Translations under genes and position numbers: made by a program
Assembly (NCBI GenBank): GCA_021229015.1
Contig: CM037783.1
Coordinates: forward strand, 5,279,324-5,343,323
Direction of reading: 5' to 3'
Origin: Solen grandis
Lineage: Eukaryota; Mollusca; Bivalvia; Adapedonta; Solenidae
DNA length: 64,000 bases
Shown here: positions 31,091 through 42,900 of the stretch, in pieces
Position numbering within the stretch: the stretch's first letter is position 1
Layout: each line of letters opens with the position of its first letter
Notes under the pieces: model-generated
Told to the model about the DNA's origin: nothing
The model's database searches: none
What the model saw: the letters and a program-made list of their open reading frames with translations, nothing else

Positions 31091-32492
31091 GTTGGTAGAA
31101 AATGCCTATACTTATGGAAACAAGATGGCCCTAAAGACAGTCACCTGAGAAAAACTGCCTTCATTGCCTGTACAAGTTACTAAATCATAGCATAGTTGTA
31201 CTTAATACATAATTCTTCAAATTAAAAAGTGCCTGTGGTTGAAATATGAAGTCAAACTTGACTGAGAAATTATGGCTTTAAACACAAACTTAAACATTAA
31301 AAGCAGCATCACTCCTGATCTAATTGGCCGATATCAACAATGATTTAATTTGCCAGAGATATTATGGTAATAAACATTGTCATAAAGTTTGGAGATGATT
31401 GCTTAAGAAATGAAGATGCTAGAGTGCAAACAAACTGAAAATTGGCATTTTTTTTAATATTAAAAGGACCTTAACTCCTGACCTTTTTAGCCGATATCAG
31501 CTATAATCGAACTTGGCCGTGAGATTATGGTAAGAAACATTGTCATAAAGTTTAAAGATGCTTGCTTAATAAATGAAGATGCTAGAGTGCAAACAAAGTG
31601 AAATTTGGCCTTTTTAGCTCACCTGAGCACAACGTGCTCAAGGTGAGCTTTTGTGATCACCCTTTGTCCGTAGTGCGTCGTCAACAATTTGCTTTAAACG
31701 ACATCTCCTCTGAAACCACTGGACAGAATTTAATGAAACTTGGCAGGAATGTTCCATGGGTGAGGCTCTACAAAAGTTGCTAAAATAAAGTTGATCCATG
31801 AAAAAAAAAAAAAATTTGAAAACTTTAAAAATCATCTCCTTCAAAACTACTGGCCAGAATTCAAAATAATTTGGTACAGATGTTCCTTGGGTCAACCTCT
31901 ACCAAAGTTGCTAAAATTATTCCGATCTGTAAAAAAACATGGCCGCCAGGGGCGGGGCTTATTTGCCTTATATGTATATAGAGAAACCTTTAAACAACAT
32001 CTCCTCTGAAACCACTGGACAGAATTTGATTAAACTTGGCAGGGATGATCCTTGGGTCAACCTTCACAAAAGTTGCTAAAATAAACTTGATCCATGTAGA
32101 ACTCTGGTTGCCATGGCAACAAAAAGAGAAAAAAAATGAAACTTTAAAAATCATCTTCTTCAAAACTACTGGCCAGATTTTAAAATAAATTGGTACAGAT
32201 GTTCCTTGGGTCAACCTATTTATCTCAGGTGAGCGATTTAGGGCCTCATGGGCCTCTTGTTTAATATTAAAAGGGGCATAACACTTTACCTAATAGGCTG
32301 ATATCCGCCATTATCAAACTTGGCCAAGATATTACGGTAATAAACATTGTCATAAAGTTTGAAGATGATTGCTTAAGAAATAAAGATGCTAGAGTGCAAA
32401 CAATCTAATTGTGGACGAAGGACGGACAGACGACGGACATTCATCAATTCTAATAGCTCATCCTGAGCACATGTGCTCAGATGAGTTAAAAA
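31091..32492 (+). mobile_element. Family E element interrupted by a reversed family B element
   Basis: Starts TGGTAGAAAATGCCTATACT, then AACAAGATGGCCCTAAAGAC, exactly as in the copy at 18528. It is broken at about 31613, resumes at about 32265 with AATATTAAAAGGGGCATAAC, and ends GCACATGTGCTCAGATGAGT plus TAAAAA. Confidence 0.83.
31613..32264 (-). mobile_element. Family B element nested in family E
   Basis: On the minus strand the 5' end AACAAGAGGCCCATGAGGCC leads to CGCTCACCTGAG. Units carry GTTGCCATGGCAACCAGAGT and CAGTGGTTTCAGAGGAGATG. The 3' end is GAGCACGTTGTGCTCAGGTG plus AGCT before an A-run. Confidence 0.85.
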
Positions 32493-32595
32493 GCTATGCC
32501 TAGTTGTTAGTTGACAACTTTTTTCGATAAAAAAAAAAAAAAAGTAATAATACCTAGATTTCGTTTGTCCCAAACAATGATAGGGCTTTTTGCTC

Positions 32596-32695
32596 NNNNN
32601 NNNNNNNNNNNNNNNNNNNNNNNNNNNNNNNNNNNNNNNNNNNNNNNNNNNNNNNNNNNNNNNNNNNNNNNNNNNNNNNNNNNNNNNNNNNNNNN
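32596..32695. other. Assembly gap, 100 N
   Basis: Round-number N run, so its true length is unknown. It lies 1.2 kb upstream of the first HADHA exon found and could hide an upstream exon or the promoter. Confidence 0.98.
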
Positions 32696-33918
32696 GTAGA
32701 CATTATGGATGAGAGGTCAGTACACAAGAGCATAATCTATTTCCAAGGTTTTTTGTTGGTGGTTTTTCCCTTTTTTTACAATTTCTTGTCCTTAAGATAA
32801 CCCCTGTTCGACTTATGCTGTTGATATTAAATTTCAATTATGGAAAGAAATTAATGAGAGAAAGTGTCATGCACAAGGTTCATACTTGGGCCTCAGTAAT
32901 TTTGGAGTTAATCCCCCTTTTCACAATTTCTTGACAGCAAGATAACTCCAGGTCTACTCATGATATTGAAACAAAATTTTAGTTATGGAAAGAAATTAAT
33001 GAGAGGACTTTTGTGCACATGACACTTAGACTAGATGTGCCTCAGTGTAAGTATGTGTGTGAGGGGAATGGGGTGGCGAGAGACATCAATTTTCTACAAA
33101 TCAAATCTCAAGTTTATCTCTGTTTTCATCTTCTGATAATGTAGGTGGTTGTGTCATTCTTATCTTTTGGATCCTCTGAACCTCTAAGAGATCACAGTTA
33201 TAGTCACAAGAGTGAGCTGATTCTTAATATGTTCTTTATCTGAAGAAAGTCCCTTTCTCTTTCCATTCTTTACACATCATTATTTACTCTTTAAGCTCCA
33301 TATTTCGAAGAACAAAAGTGGAGCTATTGTCATGACTCATGACCCTCTTATGCCTGTGGCATCTGTATTGGTCAAGGTTCTCATTGAAATCTATTTCTCT
33401 AAAACCTACTCACTTCAGACTTGCAATGCTTGTTCACTGTAAAAAAAAAGGAACACAATTCAAAACTGCAGGTAACCCTAAAAATTATGTATTATTATTT
33501 TTGAGCCTAGCTTTGTCAGTGCAGCATTACATTTAAACAGGGATGCAGGAAACTTTTACGATGAAAGAGAATTTATCATTCATTCATAAATATTTCTCAT
33601 ATTTTTGACTGAGAGCATAAAATGAAATAATATTTTTTTATATGTATCACAATATTTAGCAAATATTATTGAGTCCTTCACATTATCACCCAGCCATAGA
33701 CAACAGAGTGCCCTGCTAGGTATTTCTACTTCATCTAGGATATTCCGTGATTTATCAGATCTGTCACTTTGCATTTTCAACTTAATTCATATATCTTGAT
33801 ATGATATTTCATTTCTTTCAATACATTCCTGGCACATAGCAAATTCAGAACAAAATCTTTTAAAACTCATTCACAAATAATTCATCCTAAAATGATTTGT
33901 GATTTTCTTTTATTTTAG

Positions 33919-33970
33919 ATATGGCCCTGGTGCGTCCATTTTCATCAACACAATGCATGAATTATGGTAT
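33919..33970 (+). CDS. HADHA: HADHA coding exon 1 (putative)
   Basis: ATG at 33921 opens [16 protein letters not shown], a basic, hydroxylated leader without acids. A TATTTTAG acceptor precedes 33919, so a 5'UTR exon may lie upstream. The obvious donor GTATGT at 33967 gives the wrong phase for exon 2. The overlapping donor GTATTC at 33971 keeps frame (ATG formed across the junction). Alternatively GTATGT is used and the exon is read in another frame (TMHELW), with the true start in an unseen upstream exon. Confidence 0.55.
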
Positions 33971-36900
33971 GTATTCTTTTTCTCTGGTCATTTGATATAA
34001 ATCTTAGTTTTCATTAGCAATGTTTCATTATATATCACCATTTGTTCTTTTCTCAACAGATACAGGTATGTATAGAAATGTTAGAACATATGTCATCATG
34101 ACAGGATAAATAATTTTTGGCTTTAATTTTCACAGGGCATTCCTCAACTATAAAGTCCAAGATGGTATCGCAGTTGTCAAATTTGACCAGCCAGGCTCAA
34201 AGGCAAGTTGTTAGATGTATCTTGAATATGTTATTACATGAACAAAACAAATTGTTGTATTGATGTCTTTATAATTTTACATTTAAGTAAGGTGCAAGGT
34301 CTGTAGTACTGCTGGACTAGAAAAATATGTTTATAGTATTATATACTGACGAGATAAAGAAAAGCCTCATCTAAATTTGACGTTATTTTCTTTACACCGT
34401 TTTAAATTGTAGTGAAATGTAGTAAATGTATATGTGTTGTGACCAACAACATGGCAAACAAAAGCTCGTACGATTCTATATACAGCCAATTGTCTATTTC
34501 ATGTGTCTGCTCATGCTTGCCTCGTGCAACCCGTGCATGTCAACCATGTGGTTTTATTGAGTGAATTTTACACAAGTACATGTGTTAGTCGACATAAAAC
34601 TATAATTTCAGAGATTTTCTCACTAAACATCGGTTTTTGATAATGCCGAGGCTAAATTCGGAAGAAAGGGCTAAAGTTTTGGCCATGCTTGAATGTTGGC
34701 GAACGCAAGAACAAGTCGCTAGACGTTTTAACATTTCTTGTTTGACAATTTTGCGTCTTGTTTGATGTGTTAAAGACTCGGGGAACGTTTGTCGATAGGC
34801 TATGTTCAGGTAGACCACGTGTAACGTCAGTACGACAAGACAATTATATACATCAACGCCATTTGGATGACAGATTTGTAATGGCAGAATCTACGTCACA
34901 TGTAGTGGTAGGTAACCGTGGACGCCCAATAAGTTGACATACAGTCAGAAATCAACTTAGAGAATTGGGATTTACCTGCTGTAGGCTGTACTGTGGTCTA
35001 GTTCTAACGTTACGCCACCATCACCAACTTCTTATTTGGCCCGCAACTATCGCGGCCATCGTTGGCAGAACATATTGTTTGGTGATGAGTCGCGTTTCAA
35101 CTTGTGAAAAGCCAACGGACGTAACTGTGTCTGAATCATGAATAATGAAAAATTGTATACCGAGTTGGAATGAGGCGTTTTTTTTCTCGTCAATTTAAAT
35201 AATTAAGTCTGTCACATAAATTACTGAAAAAAAATACTATATTAAAAGACCAAATTAAAACATCAATTTTGAATTTCTATTTAGGTACAAATGTTGTTTA
35301 AATATATACATTGACCTTTCGTCGAATACCCCTGGCTGACTTATTCCGTTTTACTACATGACATCATGGAGTGGGGAAAAAGGCAAGCAAACCGTCGTAA
35401 TACAGAAGTTAGTAGATATGATTGGTTTTAAAAACGTGAGGTGACCAATGAAATGGTGCAATCTGACACACCCCAAAATGACCAAATTTAGCTGTAATAT
35501 CCCATGGCATATAGATAATCTGTCGATTTGCCGTGGGTATTGGACATTGACATGACCATATTGTGTTTATCCCTTTCCCTCATAGAGGAAACCATGAAAA
35601 GACCTATGCGAACAGCATAAAACCAGATCAACCTGCGAGTAACTCGCAGGCTGATCAGGTTTTATGCTGTTCGCTGCTCCTCAGTGGTCTGGAAATGAGG
35701 ATTTTGTAATTAAATTTGGTAAGGTTTAACTGTGGTTTTCTGCAGATCAGGCTTTATGTGGTACCTATTGAGTGCGTCAAAATGAGTCTATATGAGGGAA
35801 AGGGTTATATTTCAGTCTACCTTAGATGAAAGATATTCAGTGGTAGGAGAGAAGAAATGTATTTATTAATTTGGTTTTTTTTTTTTTTAGGTCAATACCT
35901 TGTCCAAAGGCACCATGACAGAATTTCAAGAAATATTCAATGAGGTAACAAACAAATCTGAGGTGAAAGGTATCGTGTTGATGTCAGGAAAACCTAGCTG
36001 CTTCATTGCAGGGGCAGACATTGGGTGAGTTCTCCCATTCATATCCTATGAAATGATAAAATGTTGATGAATTATTGAACATATATATCTGATGAAACCA
36101 AGGTGATGATTACTCATCATGGCCAGTTTTTCAGTTTAAATCAAGCATTCATATATTGCTGAACATTCAGTATTTCAAAACAGAACAATGGTATCACATA
36201 TATGGTATGTAATGTCATAAATTCAAAATAAGATGTCACATGTGACAACAGGACTTTGTTGGAAAAAAATGAATAATTGAAATTCAAGAACTTGTTGAAT
36301 TGTTTACCGTACATCTATCTCCACAACAGTTCATTTTGATTATATTATTATAGTACTGATCCTATGTAGGTTTATGTAAATTCTGTATTAGATTTTCTTT
36401 GTGAACAATCAATGGCTTTTTTCCTGTTCAAAAATAAAATATTTCTTGGTGCATTCAAGATATTTTTATTCCAAAAATTGCTTTATAGTACACAGACTTT
36501 AATCTTCACTCAAGATTTGATTTATTACAGCTCATATTTTGTCATTATATTTTCCTCTGAAGTCTTTACTATGACATAAATCCCTATGCAGGGTTCCTAC
36601 AGTCAGGGAAAAGTCAGGGAAAAATTTTTTTTTTTCAAGGTCAGGAAAAGTCAGGGAAATTTGAAATTGGTCAGGGAAATTTGGAAATTCAGAAAAAGTC
36701 AGGGAAAAGTCAGGGAATTTTACAATCAAGGAAAGTCGACCAAACAGCAGGAGGATTATAATAAGGAAAGGCTAAGGCAGTTTCTTCATTTGGCTTTTTT
36801 CAGTCAGTTTGAATTGTCAGATTGGCATAATATTAGATAAGTTCCCAATAGCATCCAACAAAGTACATTTTGTGCTCATAGATGATCCGTATTTGCTGCT

Positions 36901-39900
36901 GGGTTTGCACTTAATTTGGTCAGGGAATTTTTGAGTTTGGTCAGGGAAAAGTCAGGGAATTTTGATTTTTCAATTTTGTGGGAACCCTGCTATGGGACAT
37001 TGACCCCTATACATATCAACCAAAACATCTAGCATAAAATTTACTTACATATTCAGTGTCAATGTGTCTAAACATGGGATAAGAGAGGTTTAAATAAAGG
37101 TTATTGATGAAGCTTATCAGCAAAATTGTGTGCACATGTGCTTCATAAGTGGGAGATCATAGGTTCAATCCCCAGTGACGACAAACCATAAGTTGGAAAA
37201 TATAATTCTGGTAATACCATATACATGTATTTCTTTGCTTGACACTCAGCATAAGTCCTAAAATATCAGGTAGCTTCAGAACTCCATGTCAGAATAATAT
37301 AGGGTTAGTATACCACTTGTCAACAGTATGATACCACAATGAAGATGTGTAGACCTCAGTCCTCAGATGACCAGTGTGTGTATATATATATATATTGCTC
37401 TGTACAATACAACTGCATATATTTATATATATGTAAATTACATCAATATCATATACCTAATGCAATATTGAAATTTCAAACTCTTGAGTCAATTATTAGC
37501 AAAGTGGTAATTCAATTTCTAAAATAGAAGTAATACAAACATAGGATAAAGAAGAAAAAAAACATGTTGCCTTTCCTACATAGACCAGTATATTTTAATT
37601 TAGACATGATTACCAAGCAGACAAGAATAATTTCATGATATTCTACAGGATGATTGAGTCGTGCAAGACACAGGAAGAAGTGACGTCACTGGCGCTCAGT
37701 GGACAAGACATGTTCAACAGATTGGAAGCCCTGAAGACACCGGTTGTGGCAGCCATCAATGGCTCTTGTCTTGGTGGTGGACTTGAGGTACTGTCTTTTC
37801 TTGATTTCTTGCTCATATAAGGTGGTACTTTTATTTGATAAAGTCAGATACTTGATGTCTATGACATATACAGTTGGATCTCGGTTATCTGAAGTCGTCA
37901 GGACCAACGTTTCACTTCGAATAAAGCATCTGCTTGAATAAACCATAATGGTCAAATGTTACACTTTAATGTTTGTATGTAGTGGTATGTTGTAAAGATA
38001 GGTGTCTTAACTCTTGTTTTAATTATAAAGACTATTGATTATAACTGTAAATGATAATTCATGTTCGTAAATTATGAAATAAGTTTTTAACAAATATGCT
38101 TTTATTGTTTTATTAAATACCTTATATGTAGGCCATTTTGTTTCCTGTTTCTCTACAACGATTGCTGTGATTTCATTCCAAGTAAAACAAATATAATGAA
38201 AATGCTATTGAAGTTTATCTGGATATTCACCCATTACTGGGTCCATCCCTATATTGCTCAGCTTAGATATTGCCTGCTTTAGTCATGGAAACCATTCTCA
38301 GAGAAAGATAACTGTTATAAAATCACTCCACATTTATACCCATTCTTCTGTTTGTTTTATCGGTAAAACACAGTGAATACCAACTCCTCTTTATTTTTAG
38401 CTCACATGAGCACAACGTGCTCAAGGTGAGCTTTTCTGATCGCCTTTTGTCCGGCGTCCGTCGTCCGTGCGTGCGTGCGTCCGGCGTCAACAATTGCTTC
38501 AAACAACATCTCCTCCTAAACGGCTTGGCCAATTTGAAAAATATTTTGCAGGAATGTTCCTTAGATGAAGCTCTACTAAAGTTGTATAAATGGTTCTGGT
38601 CCATTGCATAATTAGGTCACAGGAGCTAAAAATAGATTTTAAAAATGAAAATTTAAAAAATCTTCTTCTCTGAAACCACAAGGCCTAGAGCTTAGATATT
38701 TGGTATGAAGCATCATCTTATGGGCCACTACCAAGATTGTACAAATCATAGCCCTATGGTGATAAATGACCCCGCACCAGGGGTCACTTGTTTTACAAGA
38801 GTTATATAGGAAAATCTTAAAAAATCTTCTTCCATGAATCATAAGGCCTAGAGCTTAGATATTTGGTATGTAGCATCATCTTATGGGCCACTACCAAGAT
38901 TGTACAAATCATAGCCCTATGGTGATAAATGACCCCGCACCAGGGGTCACTTGTTTTACACAGAGTTATATAGGAAAATCTTAAAAAATCTTCTTCCATG
39001 AATGCATAAGGCCTAGAGCTTAGATATTTGGTATGAAGCATCATCTTATGGGCCACTACCAAGATTGTACAAATCATAGCCCTATGGTGATAAATGACCC
39101 CACACCAGGGGTCACTTGTTTTACATAGAGTTAAATAGGAAAATCTTAAAAAATCTTCTTCTATGAATCCATAAGGCCTAGAGCTTAGATATTTGGTATG
39201 TAGCATCATCTTATGGGCCACTACCAAGATTGTACAAATCATAGCCCTATGGTGATAAATGACCCCACACCAGGGGTCACTTGTTTTACATAGAGTTAAA
39301 TAGGAAAATCTTAAAAAATCTTCTTCTATGAATCAATAAGGCCTAGAGCTAAGATTTTTGGTATGTAGTAGCATCTAATGGTTCATTACAAAGATTTTCA
39401 AAGTCTTGGCCCTACGGTGATAAATGACCCTGCGCCCAAGTCTTCTCTGAAACCATATGGCCCATTGCTTAGATATTTGGTGTGTAGTATTGTCAGGGGT
39501 AAACTGTTTTAGATTAAGTTATATCAGAATCCTTGTCTGTTTAAAAACCTTGACATCAGTTGAAGCAATGGTACTCAGGTGAGCGATTCAGGGCCATCAT
39601 GGCCCTCTTGTTTTTAAATAGCGCATTCTTCCATTAGTTTTACCATATATCACTTATATTCAATTTATGGGGTCCTTCAATTGATTACCAGTGAAAATTA
39701 TATTCAAATTAATGTGCACTGTGCTGAGACATTGTAGTGATCTCCCCCTATCAGTTTGACAGATAAGGTATGAAAACACAATAACCGATCAGCACGTGGC
39801 AGACAGGTTTGTATAAGAGGTGTGAACACCAAACTTTACTTCGGATAAAGGGTTATGTTTGAATAAATAAAACAATTAGAGGTTGTATTTCATATGAACT

Positions 39901-42900
39901 TATGTAAGGAAAAAATCGGGACCGAAAGTAAGGTTCGGATAAAGGGTAGGCTTCAGATAACACATGTTTGGATAGCCGGGATCCAAATGTACATGTAAAT
40001 GTCAGACATTTTATACTTATGTTTACTAACAGTTGATGAAGCATTGTCCATTATCATTGTCATATGGTTTTACTCATTTTTGCATCTTGATACTTCACTT
40101 ATGGTAACATTTATCCTTATCTAAACTGAAGAGCATGTGTGCAGTGCACTGAACTTACTGAATGTTCCCCTTATGTAGTATAAGTTAAACAGTTTCCTGA
40201 CAGGGTACATGACTTTATTCCAGTCTGAGGAACTGATCAACCTGGGATTAAGTCATGTACCCTGTCAAGAAACTGTATAAAGAATTTTTATACTGCAACT
40301 TTAAGTCTAATTTCTGCATTAATAAATACAGATGTGTCATACATATTATATGTCATATACACCACTTATTGACCAATCAGAAGAGAGAATTTTACTTTGC
40401 AGTATAATAAGAGGTTTTATCTCTGACTATCAATTGTCTTAAGGTTTGGTTTATTTGCTCAACATTTTCTGAACAAAATCATGAAACCATTGGTTAAAGT
40501 GTTTGGATATTATTTAGGTGCATTTAAAGACGACGTTTGTAAATGCTGTATGTAATTACAGACTGCCCTAGCCTGCCACTACAGAATAGCAGTGAACAAC
40601 AAGCAGACAAAGCTGGGTGTACCGGAAGTGATGTTGGGACTGTTACCTGGGGCAGGGGGGACACAGAGACTCCTTAGGATGGTGAGTGGGGCTGTGTTTA
40701 TTGGGGCTGTTGATAAGCATTCTCACATGTATGTTTGTTGTAGTTCATGCAATTCCAACATAAGTTTGTCTTGATTTTTATGCTCACCGAAGGTGACGCA
40801 TATAGTCGCCGCTTCGTCCGTCTGTCCGTTCGTCCGTCACACTTGCCTTGTCCGGACTATTTCTCAGGAACTAACGGCTTGAATTCAACGAAACTTTATG
40901 GGAATCTTTATTACCAAGAGGAAATGCGCATATCGTCAGCATGACCCCGATTCCTAAATTTTTCACAGAGTTATGGCCCATTGACTTTTCAGCCTATAGT
41001 ACATATTGCATGATTCTTGTCCGGGCTATTTCTCAGGAACTAATGGCTTGAATTCAACAAAACTTTATGGGAAGCTTTATTACCAAGAGGAGATGCGCAT
41101 ATCATCAGCATGACCCGATTCCTAAATTTTTCACAGAGTTAAGGTCCCTTGACTTTTTGGCCTATAGTACATATTGCATGATTCTTGTCCGGGCTATTTC
41201 TCAGGAACTAATGGCTTGAATTCAACAAAACTTTATGGGAAGCTTTATCACCAAGAATAGATACGCATATCTCGGCTGACCGGTTCCTCAATTTTTCACA
41301 GAGTTATGGCCCCTTGACTTTTTGGCCTATAGTACATATTGCATGATTCTTGTCCGGGCTATTTCTCAGGAACTAATGGCTTGAATTCAATGAAACTTTA
41401 TGGGAAGCTTTATTACCAAGAGTAGATATGCATATCGTAGATATGACCTGGTTCCTCAATTTTTAAGGAAGTTATGGCCCCTACTACCATGTTGTTGACT
41501 AATATTCATGTCATTTGCCTAATTTAACATGAGATATCATTTAAACAAAACCCCACAAAATTCAATATGCTAGTAATGTCAATCATAATCATGTCAGGTA
41601 ATTGTTGTTTAGGCCATTATACACTATTTCAAATATCCAGTCATATGTCAAGAGTGTTGGTTAACCTCTTTGATATGAGCACACATTGAAATGTATGACT
41701 TAATTTTTAGTAGTATAAAAACTTAAAAAAAATCAATGAAAGATCTGATGAGTAACACATATTATCATATTAAATAGTAAACTGTTACTAAGTCTCCAAA
41801 TTAGAGTTGGTAAAACATCTCATCTGATGAGGAGAATAGATATGATTTAGGAATGGGGATTTCAACATATCCTCCCACCCATTGACCAAGGCCTTATTTG
41901 TAACAATGACGTTCTTCGGGGAGCATCTGTCAGTTCTACTGACTTTCTTGTTCAAAGAGTTAAGGCCCATTGACTTTTTGGCCTATAGTACATATTGCAT
42001 GATTCTTGTCCGGGCTATTTCTCAGGAACTAATGGCTTGAATTCAACAAAATTTTATGGGAAGCTTAACACCAAGAGTAGATACGCATATCGTCGGTGTG
42101 ACCTGGGTCCTCAATTTTTCACAGAGTTATGGCCCCTTGACTTTTTGGCCTATAGTTCATGTTGCATGATTCTTATCCGGGCTATTTCTCAGGAACTAAT
42201 GGCTTGAATTCAATGAAACTTTATGGGAAGCTTTATTACCAAGAGTAGATACGCATATCGTCGACGTGACCTGGTTCCTCAATTTTTAAGAGAGTTATGG
42301 CCCCTAGTACCATGTTGTTGACTAAGAGTATCAAAATTCGTCCTTAAATTTTAAAAAAACCCCAAAATTCAACTAGTAATGTCAATCATAATCATTTAAT
42401 TGTTGTTTAGGCCATTATACACTATTTCAAATATCCAGTCATATGTCAAGAGTGTTGGTTAACCTCTTTGATATGAGCACACATTGAAATGTATGACTTA
42501 ATTTTTAGTAGTATAAAAACTTTAAAAAAATCAATGAAAGATCTGATGAGTAACACATATTATCATATTAAATAGTAAACTGTTACTAAGTCTCCAAATT
42601 AGAGTTGGTAAAACATCTCATCTGATGAGGAGAATAGATATGATTTAGGAATGGGGATTTCAACATATCCTCCCACCCATTGACCAAGGCCTTATTTGTA
42701 ACAATGACGTTCTTCGGGGAGCATCTGTCAGTTCTACTGACTTTCTTGTTCAAAGAGTTAAGGCCCATTGACTTTTTGGCCTATAGTACATATTGCATGA
42801 TTCTTGTCCGGGCTATTTCTCAGGAACTAATGGCTTGAATTCAACAAAATTTTATGGGAAGCTTTATTACCAAGAGTAGATACGCATATCGTCGACGTGA

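Larger units (their letters stand above)
26561..33918. other. Spacer between the AP3D1 and HADHA starts
   Basis: Holds family C twice, A, E with B, a LINE relic, degenerate SINE heads and the N gap. At 32696-33918 I see no repeat family and no clear exon. A HADHA 5'UTR exon and promoter should be here but are not recognisable. Confidence 0.7.
34203..35890 (+). other. HADHA: HADHA intron 2, GC-AG
   Basis: Starts GCAAGT and ends TTTTTTTTAG. It holds a Tc1-like relic and a MITE with a central palindrome. Confidence 0.85.
37788..40561 (+). other. HADHA: HADHA intron 4
   Basis: Contains the family C element and the inverted repeat at 40173-40300. The remaining AT-rich parts show nothing I recognise. 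Confidence 0.8.

Noticed and set aside
34056..34070. Possible 6-nt microexon ATACAG between AG and GTATGT in HADHA intron 1
   Set aside because: It has perfect splice-like borders, but six bases do not change phase, so it does not solve the frame problem of the first junction.
36532..36840. ORFs rich in SQGKVREK or FPDFSLTF on opposite strands
   Set aside because: Both strands are open through the same GTCAGGGAAA simple repeat inside a transposon-like element.
38817..39242. Longest minus-strand ORF, 141 codons, with internal repeats
   Set aside because: It is the translation of family C monomers near 165 bp, which stay open only because period and frame happen to agree over three units.
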